Positions 1 through 12,065 of a DNA stretch of 64,000 nucleotides are shown here, one piece after another. The stretch is from Marsupella aquatica. Taxonomy: Eukaryota > Marchantiophyta. The stretch is from contig OZ316898.1 in the NCBI GenBank assembly GCA_973895155.1, positions 4,650,001 through 4,714,000 of the forward strand, in the 5' to 3' direction. A program made the translations under genes and the position numbers. Position 1 is the stretch's first letter, and each line of letters starts with the position of its first letter. A model generated the notes under the pieces. The model was given only the letters and a program-made list of their open reading frames with translations, searched no databases and had not been told where the DNA came from.

Positions 1-569
1 CCTCCTCTAGGAGTTGGCTACCAATAGGACATTTATGGACTTAAGGAGCATTAAAGTACATGGAGTTATGGGATCAATAACTTCTGTCTGCCCCTAATTT
101 GTCATACATAGCTATAGTATACAACCTTTTGCTTTCCCTGTTAGCCCAAGGGGGTCCCAAAGCCCGCTCCTCCATATCGGACGACTTGCCAACTTTGGGG
201 TACCCAATGAAGGAGAAGCGGCTAATCATGAGTTTTTCTTTCGGGTAACCCGGTGCAATTCCAGCTTTACCAAGGGCACTGGTAAATGAAGGGATTGTCA
301 TATCACTCTTCAGTTTTGGAGCCTGCCGCCGGGCCATTGTCCGATGCACCACCCCCACCGACTGAGCTGGTTAGCCAGTCTGGTGAAACCCGTTTGCAAG
401 ACTTGGACTGACTCGGCAATTACCATTGAAATATAAGATAGCACTCAGATCAGAGGTGTGAAACTCTTGTGTTGCATTGGAGGAAGATGTATGATGGTTT
501 ACAGAAGAAATTACTCCAGTAAAGTGGGAATGACTATAACTATGTATGACTAATAAGCAACAATGGCAG
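1..569. other. left edge, probable intron of coiled-coil gene, with an antisense ORF
   Basis: The coiled-coil gene that starts being visible at 570 must have upstream exons, so most of this stretch is probably intron. An open frame on the minus strand at 358-74 (94 codons) has balanced composition, with Lys, Pro, Ser and Gly and no low-complexity runs. It matches no family I recognise and could be chance, a transposon fragment or an antisense exon. I could not find a further plus-strand exon that joins in frame to the acceptor at 569/570. Confidence 0.35.
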
Positions 570-3500
570 GTAAAGAATAAAATGCTCGATAGTCAAAATG
601 ACACAATCAAGGAGCTGAAGTTGGAACTGTGCCATGCAAAAGAAGCCTTCAGGGACTCTTTGAAAGCTTCTGAAGCCCTGCAAACAGAGTGGACTAGACG
701 CCTTCAAATCGAGATCAATCAGGTTTTCCATTATTTCAAAACATTGTTTGAACATCTAATAGTTTCTGAATAAAATTCACATGTGAGCTCAAAAGGCAAC
801 CTGCATTGTGGTTACAGAACAAGTTATCTATTTGTGAGGATTGGGGATATTGTACTGACAATTTCCCAATTTTATGTAGGTCAATCAACATGAATGAGCA
901 CTTATCTGCTTAAAGGCTTTTTAGCTGTTATTTTCATTTTTGTAAAGTTCATGGGATGAGCGCCAGGCATCAAACATGGCTAAGTATGAAACTTCTTCTG
1001 TAACCCTGTTGACAGACAATACTGCCACCAATGGCAAGATGGATACTTTTGGGGGCTATCCTAGTCCAACCCCAACTTCTATGATATCAAACCTTTCAAA
1101 AATCAGCTAGTTTGTAAGATTGAATGTCAAGCCACATTTCTTTCCTGCAGAGGGAGGCCTTGCAAAACAAATTTGCAACACAAGAGGTAACAAAGACAGC
1201 TTTGGAGGAGAAACTAAGATTTGAAAGAGCTGGTAAAATGGCAGCAGAAAAGGCCTCAAAGGCACTGCAAGATAAACTGAACGAGAAGGAAGGAATGTTT
1301 AGGTAAGGCCATTTGTATATGACTGGCTTTTAAGAGTGCTTTACACTTAATTTGTGGAGGTATAAATGCTCAATTAAGGGCTTCATTTTGTTTGCCTTGC
1401 ATGAACATTTAACTTGGCAATGAAGTGTCAAACGTGAGGTCTTGATGGGGAAGGGGATTTGGTTTCACTTGAGCCATGATGAAACCAAAACATGAATATA
1501 TATAGGTGAACCCCAGTACTAAGGCTAATCAAATTGTGATTAGGAAGGCCACTGCCTGGTGGCCATTGCCCAAAGCCCGACCCTAGGATTGAAATCAATT
1601 TGAAATCACAGGAACAATATGTATACCAGACCATAGATCAATGACAGACCAGTCAAGTGAGGCAGGGCAGGTCCATGGGCCAAATCCCGCTAAGGGCGTT
1701 CATTCTTTTGGCACAAATCCCACCCAAAAGTGGGGTTCGCACACAACTTTTGACACTGAGGAAAGCCTTATTCAGTTCTCATGGGCAGCAAGTGCTTGAG
1801 GCTCAGTAAGGAGCCTTAATATTAGCCTTTGACCTGAATAAAAAATGTGTTTCTTAGTGAATGACAACATAATTCAAAGACAGGAGGAGTTTGCCTTTTT
1901 TCTGACACAATTTCTAGAGATTTTTAGTATATTGCAAACAGGTTTATCATGTTTGTGGCACAAAAGAGTGACATGGGTGCACAAGGAGGCTACAAATCTA
2001 TACTCTACTTCACAACACCTTAATAGTACACAAAACAATTTTATGGTTGCAGCTATGTGGAAGAAGAAATATTGCAGGTGAAGGAATTGTATGACAGAAA
2101 GTTGAAGGACGTTGGTGTTGAACGAGACCAAGCATTAGAAGAACTTAAATTGCTGCATCAGGTTAAACCTTGCTTTTGTGCTCTTCACACCAGCAGGAGA
2201 GCAGTCACAACATCCTTTAAGCAGTTGCTTGTGATTTGGTTCCAATATAGATAATTTAAACCACAATTAAGCACTTGTATAAAGTATTCCAGGTAGCCCA
2301 TTTTACTCATTTCACATAGAGTACAATGATATTAACAAAAGACCTTATCTCAATTTGGGAGTGTTTTTACTATCAGTGTCATCTCATATCGGGCAATTTA
2401 CAGCTCAAAATGTAGAATTGACCAAGATCTATGCTCGACAAAAATCTGCATTTAAGCACAGTTTATATTTTTAAGAAAACACTTAAGGTACGAGGTTCCT
2501 GCTAAAGTGAGTGGGAGAGCAGCAGGTCTACGGTTCACCCAGGCAAATGAACAGTGGTTGTGCTAGGGGTAGGGCCCATTTTATAGTGACAGCTGTGGTT
2601 TTAACCATACAAGAAAAAAGGTGCATCCTGTTAAAAAAATTACCATAGCAAAGATCCTCTAGCCAGACGAATACAGTTACATGTAACTGTCAGATATTAT
2701 GCTCTATGATGCTCATGTGTTTGGGTAAAGCATCTTGGAAAGGAAACACCTAAAGGCTCTGAGGGTTGTCAACAAACACATGATCTGGTAATTGGAACCC
2801 CACAAGACAACACGTTCTAGATTATTTACTGCACAAACTAACAGGTTAAGATTCATTCATTTCGACATCCACTTTGTCTCATTTTCTGCACCACTCGTGA
2901 CTATTGGCTAACATGTGAATCCCTGAACTTTAAAATCGCTCAATCATTCATTTGAAAGCTACAATGTGGAAAGATGACCAGAGGCCATTGTATTATCGAC
3001 AAAGCTCAAAAAATAAATTGTTCTTCGATACTGATGGTGTTGGGCATCTACGGGTAAATAATTTTGAGAGTTTGTGTGAAAGTAGTTCCCCACAATTGTG
3101 ATTAAAGTATACAGCTGAGGAGATCGATTTGGCGAGACTCAGAAGGACTGAAGCTAACGAACTTTGACCTGAGGATCAGTACACTTAAAACACTGGAATG
3201 GCGATACCTTCTTAAGTAGATATTATACTGCAAGTCATGAAGTTTAGTTCTCTGAAACTGTCGTAATGATGCTTGTTATCACCAGGAGAAGGAGAGGCTG
3301 AAAGATGTCCTGGCAGACGCACAAAGAAGAAGAGAAGAATTAGTAGAAGCAGCCAAAGTACGGACATCTCGTCATCTGATAATTCTTTGACTTAGAGCAC
3401 ATCGTCAATACTTTGCTTCCAAACAGAATGATCTTCTCCAGCAAGCCTCTCGGGTGCTGAGATTTTGCCGAATAGACATCTAAAAAAATTCAGTGTGACA

Positions 3501-3871
3501 TGCAGAATCGAGAAGAAGTATTGAAAGCAGAAGTTATTGATAAAAAGCTACAGCTTGCTCAGGCTCTTGAAAGGGTGGTCGAGATGGAAGGTAAACTGGA
3601 GTCACAAGGTCTTACCATGGAGAGCCAGAAACATGTCCTAGTCTCAAAGGTACGATGACCTACTTTGTCGTTTTCTTTCCTGCATGTCGGAAGGATGTTC
3701 GGTTTAGATTGTTGGGAAGCTCGGAAAATTTTGAAAGCCCTCTCACGGGTGCAGCCTGGAGCTGTTCCCTCCAACTGGGGTACTGATCAAACACACTGGC
3801 GCTTTATGTGGACACTCTAACAGCTGGACCAGTTGCACAAGCTCTTTGAGGAACTTCGAGAAGGAAACTGA
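570..3871 (+). CDS. coiled-coil protein, C-terminal part (5' end outside window)
   Basis: Six exons can be read: 570-722, 1151-1302, 2053-2161, 3286-3357, 3494-3649 and 3824-3871. Each has AG/GT borders and the phases close exactly, giving 229 residues plus a TGA stop. Examples are the acceptor TTTCCTGCAG before 1151, and the last exon reading LDQLHKLFEELREGN before the stop. Every exon encodes charged heptad-like helix rich in Glu, Lys, Leu and Ala, for example KEREL-type and RREELVEAAK stretches; no other domain is visible. The N-terminal part lies left of the window, so the family cannot be named. Long plant coiled-coil proteins of this kind act in cytoskeletal, nuclear-envelope or trafficking scaffolds, but nothing here decides between these. 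The gene converges on the NAC gene, with 499 bp between the two stop codons. The exon chain is well supported; the function is unknown. Confidence 0.75.
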
Positions 3872-4370
3872 TCATCCATAAAAAGTGCAACTAGCTTGGC
3901 TATTGATTGGCTAAACAAAGCTCTATATGGATAGTGGACAGCTTTGATACATGCCGAAGCAGTGGACATTAAGTTGCTTTTGGTCCCTTCGAAGTAAGCT
4001 CTCGATTCATTATCAAAGAAGTGTTCACAGATATATACAATTTTCCCAGTCGTTTGCAACTTTATTTACATAAGATGAGATCGACGTAATTTACTTCAGA
4101 AAGTTCTGCACCCCAATTTGTGCACTGAATGCAAAGACTGGTCGAAATCATTTTCATTTCTGGAATTTATGAAAGCCTTGAAATGTCTAACAAGGCCCTT
4201 GCCTGTCTTTGAAAAGATTTTTAGGCTCGGAAACACCTAACAAGGGAATTCCTGTTCTTTAAAAAAATTGAAGGCTACAAACTACCTAACGAGAGAGTTC
4301 CTGTTTTTGGACTCTTTAAAGGCTCCAAAGTACTCTACAAATGACTTGCTACTAAACCTGAGAAATTCTA
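3872..4370. other. shared 3' region of convergent genes
   Basis: This interval lies between the stop of the coiled-coil gene and the stop of the NAC gene, so it should hold both 3' UTRs. A minus-strand AATAAA (reverse complement at 4061-4066) lies about 305 bases beyond the NAC stop and is a plausible poly(A) signal for it. At 4182-4320 a short phrase containing 'aacaaggga/cctgttctttaaa' recurs roughly three times with changes, so this is a degenerate tandem repeat. No further gene is seen. Confidence 0.4.
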
Positions 4371-5943
4371 CTACCACAAACTTTCGAATTGTGCCTCTGG
4401 TTGCTGCAGTGGCTCAGAAAAGATATCAGACAGGATATCTTGAAGGTGGCGGTCCTCAAAACAACCCGGTCTTCCTTGTGTCACTTGACGGTGACCTTGA
4501 ACTTGATGTTGATCAAATGGTGGCATCCTTCCTCCCGCCGTTGGCCGGGGAATTTGATCAAAAGATGGCATTCTTCCTCCTGTTGGTGTTCTAGGAAGCT
4601 GGTCAAAGGATGGCATCCTGCCTCCAGTTGTTGGCCGGGGAAGCTGATGATCATAAGGTGGCAGCCTTACTGTGGTAACACGGGGAAACTGGGCTTGCAT
4701 ATCGCTAGGACATGGGCGATGAACTGAATAGGTGCTCTCTTCTTCGAGGCGAGGTAGGCTCATTTCGTCTCCCTCACATGGAGTATGGGAAGAAGGACCA
4801 TACTGGTAGGATTGTGAATAACCGGGTTCTGGCTTGACGTTCATGCCCTGCTGGTGGTGGGGTACATCTACCCATTCATTGTATGGTTTCTTCTGCTGTA
4901 GGTCGACCTCCACCACCTCCGCTGGTTCTCTGGGCTGAATGTTGCGCTCTTTGATAAACATATGACATGCCACCCATTGCTCGTCCTGTTGCACGTAAAA
5001 TTAAACAAAATGCTTTAATTGGCAAATCCTTGAATCTTTCATTGTCAATCACAAATTTGCTAAGCTCTCAAGACCGTAACATCAGCAATCATATTCAACT
5101 TGCCCTCGGCTGTAACTCTCAGAGACGCCGATTCTTGTAAACTATAGCCTGTCGACGTGTAATCATCCTGTCTAAGGAGAAGATGGCATTTTTCTTAGGT
5201 AAGTAGGAAAGAAGATGATTGTTACCTTGACAGCGGTGTCACCATGACTCTCCAGCCTGTACTCATGCAAAATCCAGTCTGTTTTGTTGCCATTTGGTGC
5301 CCGGCCTTCATAGAAAACCAAGGCTTTCCGGTACCCAATGACCTTCTTGAATTTGTCCCTCGGATTGACCCTGCCATAAATTGGTTTGTCCCGACCCGTT
5401 GCCTTCCAGAAACCTCCTTTGGTGGCTCTGTTGGAGCGCTTGCCATGGCGGTATTTCTGTTCCTTTTGTGTATAGAAATACTGGTTGAGCTCATCAGCAT
5501 GTGTAGCTCTGATGCTGCAAGTCTCAGTGATACCTGCAGGAGCAAGACGAGAATTGTTACTTGAATGTCTAAGTTTGGTGTGGAGGATTTCCTCAATACA
5601 TTACGTAGTTTTGCAGTATTCTACCTGCCAGGCTGGATGAACGCACAGTAGTGACATTGACATTTGCATTTGACATCTCAGTTGAGTCTTGGGGAAATGG
5701 AGAGAAGACCGTGGACCCACCTTTGATTTCCCAAGGTTCAACCTGTGACAGGTCGATCTCCCTGAGCACATCAGACATGTCTCCTGTCTCGGACTCAAAC
5801 ACCCTCTCCTGTCTCTGGCGCCTCACTTTCTTCTTGAGGTTGTGGATGAGCTCTACTGGAGTGGGGCGAAAGTGCCATCCCCACGGCAGCTTATCGTTTG
5901 CGTTGATAGGACACTGAGACGTCATCTGTTCCACAATCACCAA
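4371..5943 (-). CDS. NAC-domain transcription factor, divergent
   Basis: Three exons on the minus strand: 5943-5721, 5533-5226 and 4985-4371. Phases close to give 381 residues. The introns sit at the two positions typical of NAC genes, after the EPWEI motif and before the WVACHMF motif. NAC subdomains can be read in order over residues 18-188: LPWGWHFRPTPVELI (subdomain A, usually LPPGFRFHPTDEELV), EPWEI (B), KRSNRATKGGFWKATGRDKP (C, DNA contact), ALVFYEGRAPNGNKTDWILHEYRL (D, core residues) and WVACHMFIK (E). Subdomain A is unusual: Trp replaces the Pro-Gly turn and the acidic Asp-Glu pair is lost. The stretch before subdomain C reads NQYFYTQKEQKY instead of the usual WYFFSPRDRKY. The C-terminal regulatory region is rich in Pro, Gln and Tyr and holds three 16-residue repeats at about 292-336 (core GGRMPSFDQ). 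NAC proteins bind DNA as dimers in the nucleus and control development and stress. The start at 5943 is the longest; Met at 5925 is possible. Confidence 0.88.
4523..4665 (-). repeat. 48-bp tandem repeat in NAC exon 3
   Basis: Three copies of a 48-base unit lie inside the last exon of the NAC gene. Each encodes a 16-residue unit with core GGRMPSFDQ/GGRMPPFDQ followed by IPRP, LPRT or LPRP. The unit is in frame, and the differences between copies are scattered, so the array is older than the microsatellites elsewhere in this window. Confidence 0.8.
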
Positions 5944-8880
5944 ACGAGACGGAGTGAGTAATTACTGCCTTTTTCTAGACAAGGACCGGAGTCACAATAG
6001 AGATGCAAGCATACAGTATCTAATCGAGCTCTCGTGATTCAACATTTGGCAGAACTCAGTGGCAGCAGCAATATACAGACAGAAATCCAAAGGTAAAATC
6101 CTTCGTTCACCTCTCCTCTCCTCCTCTCCTGCCCCTGCCTCTGCCCTGTCGTCTTTGCAATAAACCTCAGATTATGTGCAAGCTCGCAATACACCCGACT
6201 GTGGAAATAGAGAGAAGGAGATTGAACGAATGAAAGGCAACCCCAAAAGAAAAAGACCGCCTCCCTGTCTCAAGTTTATAGTTGTTCAACAGCGCGTGAA
6301 TATACGACTGCCTCGTCTGAGACCATTCCCCTAGAACGTACGCTAAATTTGCTCGATCTCCTTCGATCAGTGTGGAACCCGGCCCAATTGTGCCAACAAC
6401 AGAACTGATGATGCTACCAGTATGATGCTTATATTTGATTCTGATCATCCGTGAGCGACGGCCGCTTCATGGAGTTGGAAGGCTGGGAGAATTGCTAGGT
6501 AGCATCCAGGCAAGCTCTCCCTTTCAAACTTTTGAACCCACGTCGCTACGAACCCACAAATTAACTAGTAATACCGTACGGTAGACGATACAGGGAACGA
6601 ATTAAAGCAACTGGCCTCACTCGAACTATCCAGGCAGGACGCCTCCCCAGTCCTCTCCTTTCCCCTCCTTTCCTCTCCCGTGTACTTATTTTACTCTCCG
6701 TTCAATTGGGCTTCAAATCTCGCACACCAGTCTCCTACATTTCAGTGTGTGAACAACAAGCCAGTCACAACAACATAATTATACACTTCACTCTCTTTCT
6801 ATGAAATAACACGGACAGACCACTCCGTAAAGTGGTGACTCATGACCTGACTTTTTTGACTCACCATCGGTAGACGAATCAACGACGCAAATTCCTCAGT
6901 CCCTTCTCTTTCCGCGAGCATTCATACAATGTGGCCCTCTTTTTCTTGCCACCGCCCCCCGCCCCAACTTTTCCGAAACTCCCAGCTCGTACTGTAGCTG
7001 CTGGATCCTCCGGACTGCACGGCTAGATTGAATGTTCGTGAATTCTACGAACTAGCACTTCTCGGCCTTACGTGCGGCTACTCTAAAATGATGTGGATTG
7101 TCATAGACTAGAAGAAATTCGTGTTCCCTCCCTGCCGACCTGCTTGCCCAGTACAGTGCAGCTGAGTCCTCCTTGGGGCTCTGCCGCTTGCTACAACTTA
7201 TTGCTGTTCCTCCCCCTCCGGCAGCTAGGAAAGTAAGAGACAGTGTGCCCCACTACCGGGCTACTACCGAATTGTTGATAATTGATAATATCTCTCTCTC
7301 TCTCTAGTTTTCGCTCTCGTATTTCTCGATTCGATCAAGGAGAATGACCAGAAGGGAGCTAGACGTCACCTCGCTCCTTCCATGCACTTCCCAAGAGCCC
7401 ACCGGAGGAGGATGGAGCTTGGAGCGGCGAGTGACGGATCGACAGATGAAATGAAGAATTGACGCTGATGATTATGTATTGTCAGAAATGTGCCCCCTTC
7501 CCCCACGCACAGGGTAAGGGAGTCAGAGCGAGAGCACGGCCGTCTACGGATAGATTTCAACCCGGAGAAAAACTCGAATAGGACCAATTTAGGAAACACC
7601 GGACTTCGGTCCGGCTGTATCCGAATAATTGTCCGATGTGAGTTCCCCATGCCGCCCGCTCGCCTGTATTCCCGAATCGCAGGCCGGGCCCCTCTTTTCC
7701 ACGGTGCTGCTGCGGTGCTGCCCGTCTTCCAGGACCGATGAATTTGTCTGAACCTGGGTGTCTTCAATGCCGTGCCTGCCTGCAGCCAAGCCTGCATGCG
7801 ACTGTGCGGATCTCTCTTCTTCCGTCTTTTGTCGTTAAAGGTCCTGCCGCGGATCCCTTTTCTGCCTCGAACGCTCCTCCCAACCCTTTGACTCGCTCGG
7901 CACCTTTGGCTCATTTCCCAACACCCTAATTGTGCTGCTCCCACCTTTTTCAGCTCAGCTCAGCTCAGAGCGACACACCTCATGGCTCATGCCCCTGTAG
8001 TGATTTCTCTTTTCCATTTTCCTGTACCATTCATCATTTCATCCTATTCATCAATTCATGCACCAGTCTACAGTGGCAAAGTCAATCTCCACAGTACTCC
8101 TTGATTCTTGTCCGCTCCAGCTCCGAGCGTCCGTCCGTCACTCCGTCCGCCCGTCCCCGCCCTGTCCGCCCAAGAATGCAACGTTTTGTCTGCCGGCTCC
8201 AAAGGCGTATCGCGCTGAATAGCTGCTGAGCTGACATCGAAACTCCAGCTGAGCTGGGGAGATCTTCCTTTCCATGCCCACTCTTTGGAGCTTTTGCGCA
8301 AAAAACGTTCTCCCTCAGCGATACGATAATGCGAGACGAGCCCGTCGTCCACCATCGCCAACACGAGCTCGAGCTCGTAGACCTCTCCCTAGCTACAAAT
8401 CTCATTACAGTAACAGTGTCACAGTGATGCGTATCTTCGATTACATGTAATTGGTGTACTGTAACAGACTGGCCCGGCCTGGATAAGAGTGGATATGACG
8501 GGCGAGACGGATTTTAGCGCAGCTTTTTAGCGGGAACGGTGAATGGCCGGAGTCTAATTACTATTACCAGGCGATACGCTTGAGTTTCCGACAAAACGGG
8601 CTGTGATTTTATCTCCGTTGTCGAAAGACCCGGTTGACGGATCCGACGGTGATGCGGATATGTTTGAGTGTTTTAATAATATTTGACGGTCTGCATGACA
8701 TGTGTCGGAAGGGTGCTGACAGAACATGCCTACTTGGCGACCTTACCTTATTTGGAAAGTTAATTGCTACTAATAACAGGGTGGGTCCCGGCTCTGGTGC
8801 TCGAGGGCCCCATGCCTCACACATCGGTCATAGTATTTATAGGGCTTTGGATAAACTAGAGAGCTGGATAAACTAGCCAG
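5944..8880. other. upstream region of NAC gene, no protein gene recognised
   Basis: This is the 5' side of the NAC gene on the minus strand. It contains C/T-rich tracts at about 6110-6145 and 6655-6685, a (CT)n run near 7292-7307 that ends CTCTCTCTAG, and a short repeated CAGCT motif at about 7951-7968. Composition is richer in C and G than the next 12 kb. Pyrimidine tracts like these are common in plant 5' UTRs and promoters. Several open frames of 60-190 codons on both strands (for example 7944-7366 minus) overlap one another, are rich in Arg and Ser, and show no conserved motif, so I do not call them genes. Confidence 0.4.
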
Positions 8881-11800
8881 AATATCCATGACTATCTACA
8901 TGAAGGGCTCATTTTTAGACATTTGGACCAGAATCCCCAAACGGCGCAAAAAGCTTTATTCCATGCCGAACTCCAGCCCCCCATAAGGTTTTGTCTTGGG
9001 ATGGCTCGCCAAGCAACCCCAAATGCTGAATACAACGGGTGTACCACCAAAAACAATTGAAGGAGGACATATTTTCCCTTGACCTTGGGGGGTCTCGGAC
9101 TTGGGAGCAAGTGCACATAGGATTAAGTTTCCAAATCCCATTACCCCCAACATGGTATGGGTTTATTGTTGCCAGGATTAAACCCCCAGACATAGGGATG
9201 GATTGTTTAGGGTCTAGTACATTTCCTTCATATGAATGCACAAATTCTTGGGTACTGACAAAGTACTTGGTCTATCAGAGTCCTCAGGTCAAAACTCCCT
9301 GGTTCATCTGAGCATCAATTTGCCTAGATGGTGAGAAATGAAACTATATAGATGTTTCCACAGAAAATTGTGGATGTAGGTAATGGATAGATTGGTCTCA
9401 TAGAAAAAGCTTTCACCAAGCAATGATATGTAGAGAATGCCAAAATTGCTCCTATAGAAATTCAAAAAATCAAAATCCTTCATGATTAAATGCAGTAGAA
9501 ATCTAAGAAGACAAGGTTTCAGAAAGAGGGGAATTTGGGCACCATATTCCCAAATTCCAGTTTCAAAAGGAGATTAAAATAGGCAGGAGCTCTAAAAATT
9601 GAGTCTAGTCGTAACAGTACAGAGTGAAAGTGGGCAAGCCTTTCTCCCATAGAGGAAATGATATATCAGCTTTTAGTAGCCACTAAAGATTTTGAATTCA
9701 CAATACTTGTTTTTTCTATTTATAAAAATGTCACTATTTTTGTATATAGTTCCCTAGTTACCTTGGTAAATTTTTCATCTGTATACCAAATAGTGATATT
9801 TTTATAAATACAGGAAAAATGATGACAGTATTGTAAATTAAAATATCTTTAGTGGCAAAGTAATTAAAAGGCAAATGATACATACTTCCTTAGTAGAGGT
9901 CCATTTTGGTATGTCATCTGTTCATTCCCTTGACCACAAAGTCTTGCACCAACAGGTAAGAGTAGTCTGAAGCGAAGGGAAGTTGGTTATGTGCTTGTTC
10001 TCTTTCTGACCAGAAAATCTATTTTTAAACAGGTCAGCTCTCCAGCGGGGTTATCACCAAATGGTGGCCAAATCCCAATATTTAATCATAAATACAGCTA
10101 GCCCATGCTTAGATGCATCTTAAACTAAAGATGGCAAAATGTCCTATGTTTTCTGTGTTTCTGTCCTTGAGCAGCAATCTCACCACTCACTACTCTTACT
10201 ACACTGAGCAAACCACACTGTTCACTGTATTAATGTTATGTAAGAAATATTACTAGCACCAATTGACTGTTACTTACCACCACCATTTTTGTTGAAAGTG
10301 ATCTTGAGTCCATAGCAACACTAATCATTGTGGAATTTTCAAACTAGTTTTTTCTCCACTAGTTTTCCACTCTTGAGACCAAAGTAACCCTAATTCATGC
10401 GTTCTGAATTAGTGTTACAACAGTGTGAATAACACTCATTTATGGGTAGAGCCAAAATGTCTGCTTTCGAATCAGTGTGAGCCCTACTTATGGTGAACGG
10501 AGTAAGGGTTTTCACCTTCCACAATTATGGGCATGTTGCAATACCTTTTGCAATGATATACGTTTTCAATTAGTTTTGAAGACAACAGACTAAACTTGGG
10601 GGAGTTGTGGACAAAGGGGGGTAAGAGAAAGGCCAAGAATTGCAGAATTAGGGGCATCAGAACCAAGCAGAGAAGAGACAATCTAGGGACAGAGGGGTAA
10701 GAAAGGGCGGAGAAGATCCTCTAGAGGACCAAAGTGCCAATAGACAGACGACCAACAAGATATTTAGCGTGAATTTAGTCACGTTTATATCACTACCATT
10801 GTCCCCACCCTACAAGCCAAAATAAAGCTTACTTTGTCATATAGCAGTCGTAGACTATCACTGTTTGCCTTCTTCCCTCCCAAACCAGAGAGAGCTCTCA
10901 AGCAACTCTCGTATCATTGCATTGCCTGTTTCCAGAAGACCCAAATAAAATAAAAGCAGTACAAATAAACATTGTAGTATCATTACTCATCATTTCTTTG
11001 TTTGGTAGTCTCATTGAAAATGATGGTGCTGCCATGGCCCCCAAGATTGTGGCAGATTGGCCGATCCGCCTAGATATTCCGCTCACTTTTAGCACATAAG
11101 ACTACAAACCGACCTTTGTGCTCTTGTCCTCTTGCATTTGGCCACCTAGTCCAATGTGTCAACGGTGGAGAGAAAACAGGAGAAAGGCCAGGGGTTTGGC
11201 ATAGCATCTGGGGCCCTCCACGGAGCTCCATCTGTTCAGCCATTCGTCACCAACATAATTCTAGTCCCTAACTTGGCCCACAGGGCAACCTTTTACTGTT
11301 TGGATGTCTACAGTAAGCTTGCCATGTAAACATTATTCCAAACCTGTTTCCTTAGACGTCAATTTAGATGCAGAGTTTGGGTGCCACCAACCAGTGTGCA
11401 TTGTTCACCTCAATTAGTGCAGGGTTACACTGATATATTAGTAGAATGATGCACCCATGGACCGAGCCCCTCAACCATGCAACCCCTATGAACCGTGACA
11501 TGCAAAGCAAAGTTTGACACGCAATATTTCACTTATTGGGCTCTTGTTGAGCTATTATGTACTATATGAGCAGAAAATAGGGTTTTGCAGCAGTCCATCC
11601 AGGTTGCACAAGTCTATCTGGGCATGTTAACAAAAGTGGAGAAGTTACCATGAATTGCAGTGAGTTAGTGTCACCTAAAAATACAAATTGTGCATGCTAA
11701 GTAATGTTTTTTGGCCATTGGAGAAAAAGTGGGTACATGCACTAATAAGTGAAGAAAAGCCATATGTCCCTCTTATTGTTAGTAACAGTAATTTCCCACT

Positions 11801-12060
11801 CACATGATTAGATGCTAACACTAATAGCGGTGAGGGGTGTAAGTACTTTGTTTGTAATTAGCAACCATCTGTATCTCATTTTGGGAAATGAGACTGCAAT
11901 GCCACTTTGGCTCTTCTTTGTGAAATTTTTTCTTTCTTAAAATTAAACTCCTCAAAAATGCACGTAAACCGTCTGAATCCCCTACATACAAAGGAAAATC
12001 ACAAGATGTGACTTAGTTGAAGAAGAATTTGGCAAATAGAAGAGAATAATCTAAATTTCA
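8881..12060. other. AT-rich intergenic DNA
   Basis: No protein gene is recognised. The segment 8890-9310 has overlapping open frames on both strands of about 100 codons, none with a family motif. From about 9320 onward the DNA becomes AT-rich and carries the hairpin element at 9672-9869. The segment at 10900-11100, with an open frame of 60-65 codons on each strand, also shows nothing identifiable. This looks like old transposon-derived DNA. Confidence 0.35.
9672..9869. mobile_element. hairpin MITE-like element, copy 1
   Basis: The left arm (from 9672) contains CTTTTAGTA, GCCACTAAAGAT, CACAATACT and TATTTATAAAAAT. The right arm, read in reverse complement (ending at 9869), contains the same four blocks in the same order: CTTTTAATTA, GCCACTAAAGAT, ACAATACT and ATTTATAAAAAT. 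The element is therefore a near-complete inverted repeat of about 200 bases with no coding capacity, typical of a miniature inverted-repeat transposable element. The inner block GCCACTAAAGAT is shared with the element at 12066-12555, so the two belong to one family. Target duplication is not clear. Confidence 0.7.
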
Positions 12061-12065
12061 CTTTT

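Noticed and set aside
7366-7944. 192-codon minus-strand frame
   Set aside because: Rich in Arg and Ser with no motif, overlapped by frames of similar length on the other strand, and located in the GC-richer promoter side of the NAC gene. Most likely chance.
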